Positions 55,332 to 63,798 of a stretch of 64,000 bases of DNA are shown here, piece by piece. A program made the translations under genes and the position numbers. Numbering within the stretch: position 1 is the first letter of the stretch; every line of letters starts with the position of its first letter. Source of the stretch: Streptomyces flaveus (GTDB lineage: Bacteria > Actinomycetota > Actinomycetes > Streptomycetales > Streptomycetaceae); NCBI RefSeq assembly GCF_014647675.1, contig NZ_BMPQ01000005.1:347459-411458 (forward strand), written 5' to 3'. The notes below the pieces were generated by a model. It saw only the letters and a list, made by a program, of their open reading frames with translations, was not told where the DNA came from and made no database searches.

Positions 55332-56696
55332 TCAGCCCTTCAGCACCCGCCCCAGCACCTCCAACGCCTCCGGATAGACCCGCTCCCGAGGCGTCCCGTA
55401 CCCCACGACCAGCCCCTGTGGCCGCCCCTCACCCGACCCGTGCCAATGCTCCCCGAGGAACCCCACCGCAAGCCCCTCCTCGGCGGCCCGTGCGAGCACC
55501 GCGTCCTCGTCGGCCACGTCCACCAGCGCGTGCAGCCCGGCCGCGATCCCGCGCACACCCCGGCGCGGCCCCAGCCGGGCCAGCAGCTGATCCCTCCGCC
55601 GCCGGTACCGCAGTCGGCAGGCGCGTATGTGCCGGTCGTAGGCGTGGCTGGTGATCAGCTCGGCGAGGGCCAACTGGCCGATGGACTCGGTGTGGTGGTC
55701 GCTGTGCAGCTTGGCGTCGGCGACCGCGTCGACCAGGTGCGGCGGCAGCACCATCCACCCGAGCCGCAGCGCGGGCCCGAGTGTCTTGGAGGCCGTCCCC
55801 AGGTAGACCACCTGTCCCGGCGCCATCCCCTGGAGCGCGCCCACGGGCTGCCTGTCGTAGCGGAACTCCCCGTCGTAGTCGTCCTCGACGATCAGCCCTC
55901 CACGCGCGCGTGCCCACTCCGTGAGCGCCCGCCGCCGCTCCGGGTGCAGGGTCACTCCGGTCGGGTACTGGTGCGCGGGCGTGACGACGACGGCTGCCGC
56001 GTCGCCCAACTCCTCGGCGCGGGCGCCCCGTTCGTCGACGCCCACTGAGGACACGGTTCCGCCGTTGTGCCGCACCACGTCCCGGTGGAAGGGCAGACCC
56101 GGGTCCTCCATGGCGATCACCCCGGAGCCCAGCACGCGTGTGAGGAGCGCGAGCCCCTGCACATAACCGGACGTGACCACGATCCGCTCGGGCGGCGCGA
56201 TCACCCCGCGTGCCCGCCCCAAGTACCCCGACAAGGCGGTCCGCAGCTCGACGCGGCCGCGCGGATCGCCGTATTCGTACGCCCTGGAGGGCGCCACCGC
56301 GATGGCCCGCCGCAAGACCCGCAGCCAGGCCGCCGCCGGGAACGTACCGACGTCCGGACTGCCGGGCCGCAGATCAAAACGGGGCGTACGCGCGCGTGCC
56401 CCGTTCCCGGAGGCGTCCAGGGACGTCGTGGGCAGCGCCGCCACCTCGGTCCCCGAACCCTGCCGTGCCGTCAGATATCCCTCGGCCACCAGCTGGTCGT
56501 ACGCCGCCTTCGCGGTACCTCGAGAGACCCCCAGCTCGGCCGCCAGCCGCCGGGTCGCGGGCAGCCGCGTACCCGGAGAGAGCCGCCCGTCGCGTACGGC
56601 GTCCCGCAGAGCCCGCTCGAGCCCCACCCGGCGCCCTGCCCGCGCATCCGGCTCCAGATGCAGATCAACACCGACGCCCGACCAGAAGTCGTTCAC
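55332..56696 (-). CDS. MocR/PdxR-type GntR-aminotransferase regulator
   Basis: A 454-residue MocR regulator: GntR winged helix (about 12-75: RLSPGTRLPATRRLAAELGV, SRGTAKAAYDQLVAEGYL), then a class I aminotransferase-like domain (about 110-450) with the PLP lysine in YLGTASKTLGPALRLGWM near 310 and VEDDYDGEFRYD near 280. PLP or PLP-ligand binding controls DNA binding. It is not next to pdxS/pdxT, so a target other than PLP synthesis, perhaps the MFS gene, is inferred. GTG 56696 (VNDFWSGVGVD) with a G-rich stretch upstream is chosen over a longer ATG. Confidence 0.92.
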   Translation of the reverse strand: MNDFWSGVGVDLHLEPDARAGRRVGLERALRDAVRDGRLSPGTRLPATRRLAAELGVSRGTAKAAYDQLVAEGYLTARQGSGTEVAALPTTSLDASGNGARARTPRFDLRPGSPDVGTFPAAAWLRVLRRAIAVAPSRAYEYGDPRGRVELRTALSGYLGRARGVIAPPERIVVTSGYVQGLALLTRVLGSGVIAMEDPGLPFHRDVVRHNGGTVSSVGVDERGARAEELGDAAAVVVTPAHQYPTGVTLHPERRRALTEWARARGGLIVEDDYDGEFRYDRQPVGALQGMAPGQVVYLGTASKTLGPALRLGWMVLPPHLVDAVADAKLHSDHHTESIGQLALAELITSHAYDRHIRACRLRYRRRRDQLLARLGPRRGVRGIAAGLHALVDVADEDAVLARAAEEGLAVGFLGEHWHGSGEGRPQGLVVGYGTPRERVYPEALEVLGRVLKG

Positions 56697-56724
56697 CAAA
56701 GCCGCCCCCCTAGGCACACCAAAA

Positions 56725-56752
56725 GGCCGGGTACCCAGAAGGGCACCCGGCC
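56725..56752 (-). terminator. Hairpin after aminopeptidase P gene
   Basis: GGCCGGGTACCC pairs with GGGCACCCGGCC (one A-C mismatch), 4-base AGAA loop, 75 bases after the aminopeptidase stop and just upstream of the MocR gene. Confidence 0.65.
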
Positions 56753-56826
56753 ATCACTCTCGTATCAGCCCTTATAGGGAGGCCATTTCGGCCCCGCGTG
56801 ACGTACTCATGCGTACTCGGGAAAAG

Positions 56827-58290
56827 TCAGCCCTTCAGGGACGCCATCCAGGCCTCGACCTCGTCGGAGCGGCGCGGCAGGCCCGCCGAGAGGTTCTTGT
56901 TGCCGTCCTCGGTGACCAGGATGTCGTCCTCGATGCGGACACCGGTGCCGCGGTACTCCTCGGGCACGGTCAGGTCGTCCGCCTGGAAGTACAGGCCAGG
57001 CTCGACGGTCAGGCACATGCCCGGCTCCAGCGTGCCGTCCACGTACGTCTCCGTCCGTGCCGCCGCGCAGTCGTGGACGTCCAAGCCGAGCATGTGACCG
57101 GTGCCGTGCAGCGTCCAGCGGCGCTGCAGACCAAGCTCCAGCACGCGCTCCACGGGCCCTTCGACCAGACCCCACTCGACGAGCTTCTCGGTCAGCACGC
57201 GCTGCGCGGCGTCGTGGAAGTCGCGGTACTTGGCGCCCGGCTTCACGGCCGCGATACCGGCCTCCTGGGCCTCGTACACGGCGTCGTAGATCTTCTTCTG
57301 GATCTCGCTGTACGTGCCGTTGACCGGCAGCGTGCGCGTCACGTCCGCGGTGTAGAGCGTGTGGGTCTCGACGCCCGCGTCCAGCAACAGCAGGTCCCCG
57401 GAGCGGACGGGACCGTCGTTGCGCACCCAGTGCAGCGTGCAGGCGTGCGCGCCGGACGCGCAGATGGAGCCGTAACCGATGTCGTTGCCCTCGACCCGCG
57501 CGCGCAGGAAGAAGGTGCCCTCGATGTAGCGCTCGCTGGTCGCCTCGGCCTTGTCGAGGACCCGTACGACGTCCTCGAAGCCGCGCACGGTCGAGTCGAC
57601 GGCCTTCTGCAGCTCGCCGGCCTCGAACGCGTCCTTGACCAGCCGGGCCTCGGAGAGGAACACCCGCAGCTCCTCGTCGCGTTCGGCGGTCACCTTGTCG
57701 GTGAGCGCCGCCTCGATCCCGGCGTCGTAACCGCGGACGACACGGACAGGCCCGGTCGCCTCGCGCAGCTTGTCGGCCAGCTCGCGGACGTCGGCGGCGG
57801 GGATGCCGTACAGCTGCTCGGCCTCGGCCAGGGAGTGGCGGCGGCCGACCCACAGCTCGCCGTGGCCGGAGAGCCAGAACTCGCCGTTCTCCCGGTCCGA
57901 GCGCGGCAGTAGGTAGATCGTCGCCTTGTGGCCGTCGCCCTTGGGCTCCAGGACGAGGACGCCGTCCTCGGTGAGGTTGCCGGTGAGGTACGCGTACTCG
58001 ACGGAGGCGCGGAAGGGGTACTCCGTGTCGTTCGAGCGAGTCTTCAGGTTGCCCGCGGGAATGACCAGCCGCTCGCCCGGGAAACGCGCGGAGAGCGCGG
58101 TGCGGCGGGCGGCGGTGTACTCGGCCTGGGGGATGGGCTCCAGGCCGTGCAGCTCGGTGTCGGCCCAGCCGGACTTCATGCTCTCGGCCAGCTCGTCGGA
58201 CACGCCGGGGTACAGACCGTTCTTGCGCTGCTTGATCGGCTCCTCAGCTTCGTCCGTTGTCTCCGGAGTGAGCTCTTCGGCCACGGTCAT
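56827..58290 (-). CDS. Aminopeptidase P family protein (Xaa-Pro aminopeptidase)
   Basis: A 487-residue M24B metallopeptidase. The N-terminal creatinase-like domain is followed by the pita-bread catalytic domain. Metal ligands are visible in order: LLLDAGVET and TADVTRTLPVNG (two Asp), HGTGHMLGLDVHD (His), EPGLYFQ (Glu) and GVRIEDDILVTEDG (Glu). It removes N-terminal residues preceding proline in peptides. It starts with ATG. It is flanked downstream by a hairpin and lies after the SpoIIE-type gene on the same strand with a 110-base gap. Confidence 0.95.
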   Translation of the reverse strand: MTVAEELTPETTDEAEEPIKQRKNGLYPGVSDELAESMKSGWADTELHGLEPIPQAEYTAARRTALSARFPGERLVIPAGNLKTRSNDTEYPFRASVEYAYLTGNLTEDGVLVLEPKGDGHKATIYLLPRSDRENGEFWLSGHGELWVGRRHSLAEAEQLYGIPAADVRELADKLREATGPVRVVRGYDAGIEAALTDKVTAERDEELRVFLSEARLVKDAFEAGELQKAVDSTVRGFEDVVRVLDKAEATSERYIEGTFFLRARVEGNDIGYGSICASGAHACTLHWVRNDGPVRSGDLLLLDAGVETHTLYTADVTRTLPVNGTYSEIQKKIYDAVYEAQEAGIAAVKPGAKYRDFHDAAQRVLTEKLVEWGLVEGPVERVLELGLQRRWTLHGTGHMLGLDVHDCAAARTETYVDGTLEPGMCLTVEPGLYFQADDLTVPEEYRGTGVRIEDDILVTEDGNKNLSAGLPRRSDEVEAWMASLKG

Positions 58291-58400
58291 CCTCCTAGAT
58301 ACGGCACTGGACCCCCTCCATCGTACGGTCGTACGGAAGGGGGCCCAGGGGGTCGGAATTCCTTTTACACGGCCTATGGGCTTACGGACTTACGGGCGAC

Positions 58401-59879
58401 TCACTCGAAGCGTGCCGCAAGCAACACCACGTCCTCCCGGCCGTCGGCCGCGTCGAGCTCCTCCGGAAGTACCGTCCGCAGCACATGGTCGGCGAGCGCC
58501 CCCGGGTCCGCACGCAGTGACCTGGGCACGTTCGTCGCCGCCGCGTGCAGTCGCGCGAAGGCCCGGTCCGTGGGGTCGCCGGTGCGCTGCAGCAGACCGT
58601 CCGTGTACAGCAGAACCGTCTCTCCTGGCGCTGCCTGGAACTCCACGCTCGGCGCCTCCCAGCAGGCGAGCATGCCCAGCGGCGCGGACAGCGACGTCTC
58701 CACGAACTCGGTACGCCGCTCACCGATCAGCAGCGGCGGGCTGTGCCCGGCCCCGGCCATCGTGATCTTGCGCGAGGCGGGCTCGCAGTACGCGAACAGG
58801 GCGGTGGCGCTGCGGGCGGGCTCGGTCAGCCTGAGCAGCAGTTCCAGGTCGGACAGGACGGCGACGGGATCCTCGCCCTCCATCACGGCGTACGCCCGCA
58901 GGGACGCCCTCAGCCGTCCCATGGCGGCCACCGCGCTGGGCCCCGACCCCGTGACGGACCCGACAGCGAGACCGAGCGCGGTGTCCGGCAGGGGCAGCGC
59001 GTCGTACCAGTCGCCGCCGCCGCGCGGACCGGTGCGATGCCGGGCGGCGAGCTGGACGCCGGAGACCCGGGGCAGCCGCGAGGGAAGCAGCTCGCCGGTG
59101 ATCGTCGTCATGCACGCGCGCGTGCGTTCCAGTTCGACCAGCCGGGCCAGGTGCTCGGCCGCGTACCGCGTGTACAGACCGACGAGGTGCCGCTGCCGTT
59201 CGACCGGCTCGGCGGGCTCGTCGTACAGCCAGACGGCGGCGCCAAGGCGGCCGGCCGTCTCGGTGGACAGCGGGAGCGCGTAGCTCGCGGCATAGCCGAG
59301 CCGGGCGGCCACCTCGCGGTGACGCGGGTCGAGCCCGTCCTCGGAGAACAGATCGGGCTGTGTGATCTCTCCCTCGCCGCCGGGCAGTCCGTCCAGGATC
59401 TTTCCGTACGACATGCAGCGGCGCGGGACCGTCTCGATATGACCGAGATCGGCGCGGGCGAGGCCCAGGCCGATGGTCGTGTCCGGGCCGAGGCCGTCGC
59501 CCGGCTCCATGACGACGAGACCGCGCCGGGCACCCACGAGGGCAGCTCCCGCGTGCAGAAGTTCATGAAGTGCGTCACTCAGGGACGCCGTGCGGACCAT
59601 CCGCTCGGTCAGTTCGTGCAGCGTCGTGAGATCGGACACCCAGCTGGCGAGACGGTCCTGGAGAACGGCTCCTGGGGGGTTTGGAGCAGAGGCCGAAGAG
59701 GTACCCGAGGCGGCAGGCGCGGGCGCGACAGTGTGTGTGGGGCCCGGAACCGTTGAATCGATTCCAGCCACTTTCGGAAGGTGAGGGGCGTTCATGGCGC
59801 CCGGCTTTCCGACCGGTGCGTATTGCTCAAAAACATCGCAAACCCCCATGTCATTCTGCGCCGCTAGCAGTGTCTCCAC
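58401..59879 (-). CDS. GAF-SpoIIE (PP2C-like) protein with altered metal motif
   Basis: A 492-residue protein: a variable Pro/Ala-rich N-terminus, a GAF-like sensor domain (about 90-245), and a SpoIIE/RsbU PP2C-type domain (about 260-490). The start of the phosphatase is normal (GGGDWYDALPL), and the last motif EDVVLLAARFE is present. The usual GDVxGHG that supplies a metal-binding Asp reads VGSVTGSG here (Asp to Ser, His to Ser). Activity may be weakened or lost. By family it would dephosphorylate an anti-anti-sigma factor. Two RsbW-like kinases lie elsewhere in the window. The start ATG at 59879 is uncertain; ATGs at 59849 or 59795 are possible. Confidence 0.88.
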   Translation of the reverse strand: METLLAAQNDMGVCDVFEQYAPVGKPGAMNAPHLPKVAGIDSTVPGPTHTVAPAPAASGTSSASAPNPPGAVLQDRLASWVSDLTTLHELTERMVRTASLSDALHELLHAGAALVGARRGLVVMEPGDGLGPDTTIGLGLARADLGHIETVPRRCMSYGKILDGLPGGEGEITQPDLFSEDGLDPRHREVAARLGYAASYALPLSTETAGRLGAAVWLYDEPAEPVERQRHLVGLYTRYAAEHLARLVELERTRACMTTITGELLPSRLPRVSGVQLAARHRTGPRGGGDWYDALPLPDTALGLAVGSVTGSGPSAVAAMGRLRASLRAYAVMEGEDPVAVLSDLELLLRLTEPARSATALFAYCEPASRKITMAGAGHSPPLLIGERRTEFVETSLSAPLGMLACWEAPSVEFQAAPGETVLLYTDGLLQRTGDPTDRAFARLHAAATNVPRSLRADPGALADHVLRTVLPEELDAADGREDVVLLAARFE

Positions 59880-60382
59880 ATGTACACGTACTCGTCAGGG
59901 GATGTCCAGCATTGTCCTGCTGAGATTCCTGGTGTCTGTGGGAAACTCGAGAAAGGCAAAGTTGGCTTAAAACCGCCTCGGGTTACGGTGTATTGCGGTC
60001 GACTGGCCTTGTTCGACGGAGCGTCACAGCGGTCGTGATGGGTACGTACTCGGTGAAGGCCAGGGGTGGTTGGGCTCGTCCCGGAACCTGGCGACGGACC
60101 CGGGCGTCTTAACCACCGACGACCGTGCCCCATCCTCCCGTGACGGAGGCGGCAAGCAATACGCGGGACAGAATCGCCAGGCGCCGCCACCCCCACGCCA
60201 TGCCCATGCTGTTGATAGGCGCAGTATGGACGCGGACGCAGCCAGTGCTCGGCCCATAGGGGTTCCCCTTGTCCTGGACAGGGGTGTGATGCGCCAGTAG
60301 GTACGCACAGTGAAGTGATCGACACATGATGTGATGTGGTCCTCGGTGTTGCCAGGCGTGCAACGGAAAGGAACGAGCGCTC
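59880..60382. other. Intergenic region between SpoIIE-type and Prim-Pol-like genes
   Basis: 503 bases in which I find no credible gene. It must contain divergent promoters for its two neighbours. Frames here lack ribosome sites and are arginine-rich. No operator, repeat or RNA structure was recognised. Confidence 0.5.
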
Positions 60383-61048
60383 ATGCGCGAGATCCTCGGA
60401 AGGCGACGCAGGCTCCTTTCCAGGCGGAACAATGGAAGGCCTGAGATGCTCGGCGCGGCCCTGACATTCGCGACCGCATGGCAGTGGCCCGTGCTCCCCG
60501 GTGTCGCGCCCGACCCGCAGGGGCGGGTCGGCTGCGGATGCCCCGATCCCGAGTGCACGGTTCCAGGTGCCCACCCCTTCGACCCTGCCCTTCTCGCGGC
60601 CACCACCGACGAGCGCATGGTGCGCTGGTGGTGGACGAACCGCCCCACGGCGCCGATCGTCCTCGCCACCGGCGGCCAGGCCCCGTGCGCGGTGAGCCTG
60701 CCGGCGCTCGCCGCCTCCCGCGCGCTCGGGGCGCTCGACCACATGGGTATGCGCCTCGGCCCGGTGGTCGCCTCCTCCACGCGCTGGGCGCTGCTCGTGA
60801 AGCCGTACTCCTTCGAGCAGTTGGGTGAGTTGCTGTACGCCAAGGACTTCGTGCCCGGCTCGTTGCGCTTCCACGGTGAGGGCGGCTATCTCGCGCTGCC
60901 CCCCTCCGAGACCGGACAGGGCCAGATCCGCTGGGAGCGGGCGCCGCTGCCCGGCTCGGCCGCGCCCTGGGTGCCCGATGTGGAGGCTGTCGTGGACGCC
61001 GTGGTGGAGGCCCTCACTCGTCCGGGTGTGAGCGCACCCGAGTTGTAG
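60383..61048 (+). CDS. Prim-Pol-like protein, probable loss of catalytic aspartates
   Basis: A 221-residue protein resembling the N-terminal part of actinobacterial bifunctional DNA primase/polymerases: FATAWQWPVLPGV, the Cys-rich GCGCPDPECTVPGAHP near 52-67, and MVRWWWTNRPTAPIVLATGG near 79-98. In active family members an acidic DxD-type motif follows; here that segment reads APCAVSLPALAAS and has no aspartate. It therefore looks like a non-catalytic single-domain relative with a possible regulatory or DNA-binding role. AAAGGAACGAGCGCTC precedes the ATG. Stand-alone proteins of this kind are common in Streptomyces annotations. Confidence 0.8.
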   Translation: MREILGRRRRLLSRRNNGRPEMLGAALTFATAWQWPVLPGVAPDPQGRVGCGCPDPECTVPGAHPFDPALLAATTDERMVRWWWTNRPTAPIVLATGGQAPCAVSLPALAASRALGALDHMGMRLGPVVASSTRWALLVKPYSFEQLGELLYAKDFVPGSLRFHGEGGYLALPPSETGQGQIRWERAPLPGSAAPWVPDVEAVVDAVVEALTRPGVSAPEL

Positions 61049-61104
61049 GGGAATCGGGCGCGCGGCGAACCGAACAGCCCTTCTTGGTCGTTATCGTCCC
61101 TTTC

Positions 61105-61665
61105 ATGCTGCGCTTCCCCGGGGGGCGACCCCCGGGCTCCCGAAGAGTTCGTCTGCCGGCGCTGACGGGCGTCGGCGCGCTTGCGGCCGCGCTGCCGCTG
61201 GCCGTGGCCTCCGCCGGGCCCGTGGACGACAGGAGTCCCGCGGCCGTACGTACATCCGAACGGGTCGACGACGAGGCGGCCGCATCGCGGCCCAGCCCGG
61301 TCAGGAGTCCGCTGTCGCCCGGCCGGGATCTCGTCGGCACCGCCCGCTGCGGACCCGAACTCACCTCCCCCGACGGCATCGAGGCACAGACCTGCGTGCT
61401 GACCCAGGGGCGGGACACCTGGGCGCGCACGTACTACCGCAACGCGACCGGCGACGATCTCACCGCTGTACTGACCCTCATGGCACCCGGCGGCCGTACC
61501 GTCCGGATGCACTGCGCGGTGGGCGCGGACGACGAGCCGGGGGCGTGCGAGACACCTCGGGAGCGCACAATCGGGGACACGCGGGCATACACGGCGGTCG
61601 TGGAATTCGCGGCGGACACCGAGGGGCCTCTGCTGCTGCGCTCGGGGAGCGACTCCGCCACGTAG
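61105..61665 (+). CDS. Hypothetical secreted protein
   Basis: About 186 residues: basic N-terminus and signal peptide (RLPALTGVGALAAALPLAVA), a disordered Ser/Arg/Ala stretch (about 35-75) and a C-terminal domain with three cysteines (ARCGPEL, QTCVLTQ, MHCAVG, then GACE: four in all), probably two disulphides. I do not recognise a family. ATG 61105 is chosen to give a compact signal peptide; a TTG at 61084 is in frame. It lies 56 bases after the Prim-Pol-like gene, possibly co-transcribed, and a hairpin follows. Confidence 0.75.
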   Translation: MLRFPGGRPPGSRRVRLPALTGVGALAAALPLAVASAGPVDDRSPAAVRTSERVDDEAAASRPSPVRSPLSPGRDLVGTARCGPELTSPDGIEAQTCVLTQGRDTWARTYYRNATGDDLTAVLTLMAPGGRTVRMHCAVGADDEPGACETPRERTIGDTRAYTAVVEFAADTEGPLLLRSGSDSAT

Positions 61666-61739
61666 ATGGTCAACTCGCCTGCGGGGAGGGCCGGTTGGGA
61701 CTCGCTCTGAGGGCGGGCCGGGATCCGGAAACGCAAAGA

Positions 61740-61777
61740 CCCGGTTGCTGGCGACGGGGGATGCACCAGCAACCGGG
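61740..61777 (+). terminator. Hairpin after secreted protein gene
   Basis: A 12-bp perfect stem (CCCGGTTGCTGG and complement) with a 14-base loop, 75 bases after the stop codon. Confidence 0.65.
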
Positions 61778-61940
61778 CTATTGAACGGTAACAAGAGATC
61801 GGCGGTTCGCAAATTCGATCTCGGCTATTCGGAGACCGATTTTCCTGCCACGACAGAGAGTTGTGACAGGAGTCACCGATTCCGCGAGATCCCTGGCGGC
61901 TGACCGGTCGGTCAGCCGCAGACGGGGTGTCGAACGGGCG

Positions 61941-62942
61941 TCAACTCAGCGTCACCTGGCGGTTGGTGAGGCCGCCACGCGCCCGGCGCTCGTCCCCGGT
62001 GAGCGGTGCGTCGGTGGCCAGTGCGGTGGCGAGCCGCTCGGCGAATTCGGCGGCCGGCTTCTCGATGTCCTCCGCGGTGACACCGGTCGGCAGATCCCAG
62101 ACCGGCACCGTGAGGCCGTGCGCACGGAAGGAACCCACGAGACGGGTGCCTTCTCCGAGGCTCGACCGGCCGGCCGCGTGCAGCCGCGCGAGCGCGTCCA
62201 GAAGCTGCTCCTCGGCGTGCGGCATGACCCAGCGCAGATGGTTCTTGTCCGGGGTCTCGCACCAGTACGCGGCGTCGACGCCCGACAGCTTCACGGTCGG
62301 GATGGCGGCGGCGTTGGCGCGCTCCAGGGACGCGGTCACGTCCGGAGTCGCGTTCTGAGAGTCCGGGACCCAGAACTCGAAGCCCGAGTGCACCACGGGC
62401 TCGAACGCGCCCTCGGGGTCGAGAAGATCCTGCAGCCGCGGCCCTCCCCCAGTCTCGAATCCGCTCGACCGGGGGGTGCCCCCACCCGGGGCGCGTCGGC
62501 CCTGGATCGGAGTGCCGGGCTCGGCGGTCAGCGCTCGCTGAAGGGTGTCGGCGAGGTCGCGGCTGATGTCGCCGGAAGAGGCGTCGTTCTGGAGGCCGAT
62601 CATCACGGAGCCGTCGTCGCGGCGCAGCGCGGGCCACGCCATCGGCAGGACGGTCGCGAGCGTGACCGAAGGAACACCCTCCGGGAGGGACTCCTTGAGC
62701 GTCAACTCGACCGTGGCCGCGGGCACCAGCTCGCGCAACGCGACCCAGTCGCACTCGCCCGGCAGCCCCTCGAAGGGGCGCTGCACCAGCTCGGTCACGG
62801 CATGCGACGCGCTCCGCCCGTGACACGCCTTGTAGCGGCGGCCACTGCCACAGGGGCAGGGCTCGCGGGCTCCCACCACCGGGATGTCGCCGTCCTGCGG
62901 CCGCGGCTGCCTGGCCTTCGTCTGGGATCGCTTCTTGGCCAT
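61941..62942 (-). CDS. SEC-C motif protein (DUF5926-like)
   Basis: A 333-residue protein beginning MAKKRSQTKARQ. The zinc-binding SEC-C motif REPCPCGSGRRYKACHG (Cys-x-Cys ... Cys-His) lies near 26-42. The rest resembles the Streptomyces family DUF5926; function is unknown. Near residues 152-172 lies a Gly/Arg/Pro-rich insert (RRAPGGGTPRSS, FETGGGP) encoded by a REP-like palindromic repeat, so it is probably a non-functional loop. I chose ATG 62942, since the longer frame upstream is basic and unconserved in look. A DnaA box lies upstream. Confidence 0.85.
   Translation of the reverse strand: MAKKRSQTKARQPRPQDGDIPVVGAREPCPCGSGRRYKACHGRSASHAVTELVQRPFEGLPGECDWVALRELVPAATVELTLKESLPEGVPSVTLATVLPMAWPALRRDDGSVMIGLQNDASSGDISRDLADTLQRALTAEPGTPIQGRRAPGGGTPRSSGFETGGGPRLQDLLDPEGAFEPVVHSGFEFWVPDSQNATPDVTASLERANAAAIPTVKLSGVDAAYWCETPDKNHLRWVMPHAEEQLLDALARLHAAGRSSLGEGTRLVGSFRAHGLTVPVWDLPTGVTAEDIEKPAAEFAERLATALATDAPLTGDERRARGGLTNRQVTLS
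62440..62492. repeat. REP-like palindromic repeat inserted in frame in the SEC-C gene
   Basis: GGCCCTCCCCCAGTCTCG ... GCTCGACCGGGGGGTGCCCCCAC: a C-run/G-run dyad of the kind scattered through Streptomyces genomes, mostly between genes. Here it is inside a coding sequence and keeps the frame. Confidence 0.6.
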
Positions 62943-63017
62943 CGTGGGTTTCTCCCGGTTACGGCGTCTCTCGTACGGGCGCGAGCCTAGCCGCTCGTAC
63001 GAGGACCGACGGGACCC

Positions 63018-63026
63018 TGTGGACAA
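63018..63026. promoter_or_regulatory. Single perfect DnaA box
   Basis: TGTGGACAA (TTGTCCACA on the minus strand), in the gap between the SEC-C and RsbW-like genes. Confidence 0.55.
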
Positions 63027-63071
63027 CCTGCCGAGTCGTCCCGGAACCGGCGCTTCGGTCCAGCCCGCGCT

Positions 63072-63689
63072 TCAGTCCAGGTCGTCGAAGGAGTTCCCGA
63101 AGTCCAGGTCGGGTATCGCGGACACCGGCGGAGCCGTGATGCGCGTGGCGAAGTCGTCGCGCCGGTGCTCCGTGTGTCCGTTCTTCTGGACGACCACCCA
63201 CACCGTGACCTCGCCCTGGACGTCGTCCCTGACGCCCCAGTCGTCGGCCAGCGCGGTGATGATGTTCAGCCCACGGCCGCCGCGCGCGGTGACCGAGGGC
63301 GTGGCCGGAACCGGGCGGGTCGGACCACCGCCGTCCGTCACCTCGACGGTCAGCCGTCCGCCCGGATCAACCCGCCATGCGGCCCGGACATCGCCGTCCC
63401 CCGCCAGCGCGTCGCCCAGCGGCCGGCCGTGCCGGCACGCGTTGCTCAGCAGTTCGGAAAGGATCAGTACGGCATCGTCGATGACCGCTTCCGCCACGCC
63501 ACCGGTGCGCAACTGATCGCGCATCCGCTGTCTTGCTTCCCCCACGCCCGCAGGGCCATGGGGCACGGCCATGCTCGACGACGTGGGCACCTCCTGTGCC
63601 ACCACCAACGCCACCCCCGAGACCTCCTTCGCCCCACGCCACGGTGTGGATGCCCTCCTGGACTGGACCGGAAACCGGCCGATGCACAT
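63072..63689 (-). CDS. RsbW-like ATP-binding protein (second copy)
   Basis: About 205 residues, a GHKL ATPase of the anti-sigma kinase type. N box ILSELLSNACRHG, G1 box VTDGGGPT, G2 box GGRGLNIITALAD. The N-terminal roughly 40 residues (MCIGRFPVQ...) are uncertain; an ATG at MAVPHGPAGV about 45 codons later, preceded by GGAGG at some distance, is an alternative start. The C-terminal extension after the kinase fold (about 170-205) is acidic (DLDFGNSFDDLD). Its partner is not in the window. Confidence 0.87.
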   Translation of the reverse strand: MCIGRFPVQSRRASTPWRGAKEVSGVALVVAQEVPTSSSMAVPHGPAGVGEARQRMRDQLRTGGVAEAVIDDAVLILSELLSNACRHGRPLGDALAGDGDVRAAWRVDPGGRLTVEVTDGGGPTRPVPATPSVTARGGRGLNIITALADDWGVRDDVQGEVTVWVVVQKNGHTEHRRDDFATRITAPPVSAIPDLDFGNSFDDLD

Positions 63690-63798
63690 GCAGTGACGCA
63701 CTCGTAACCGTCGAACACGGACCGAACGCGCCGGAGCACTCCCCGTAAGCGCGTGGCCGGATTTCGACGGTCTGGCCGAGGTCTCGGAACCTCGCAGG

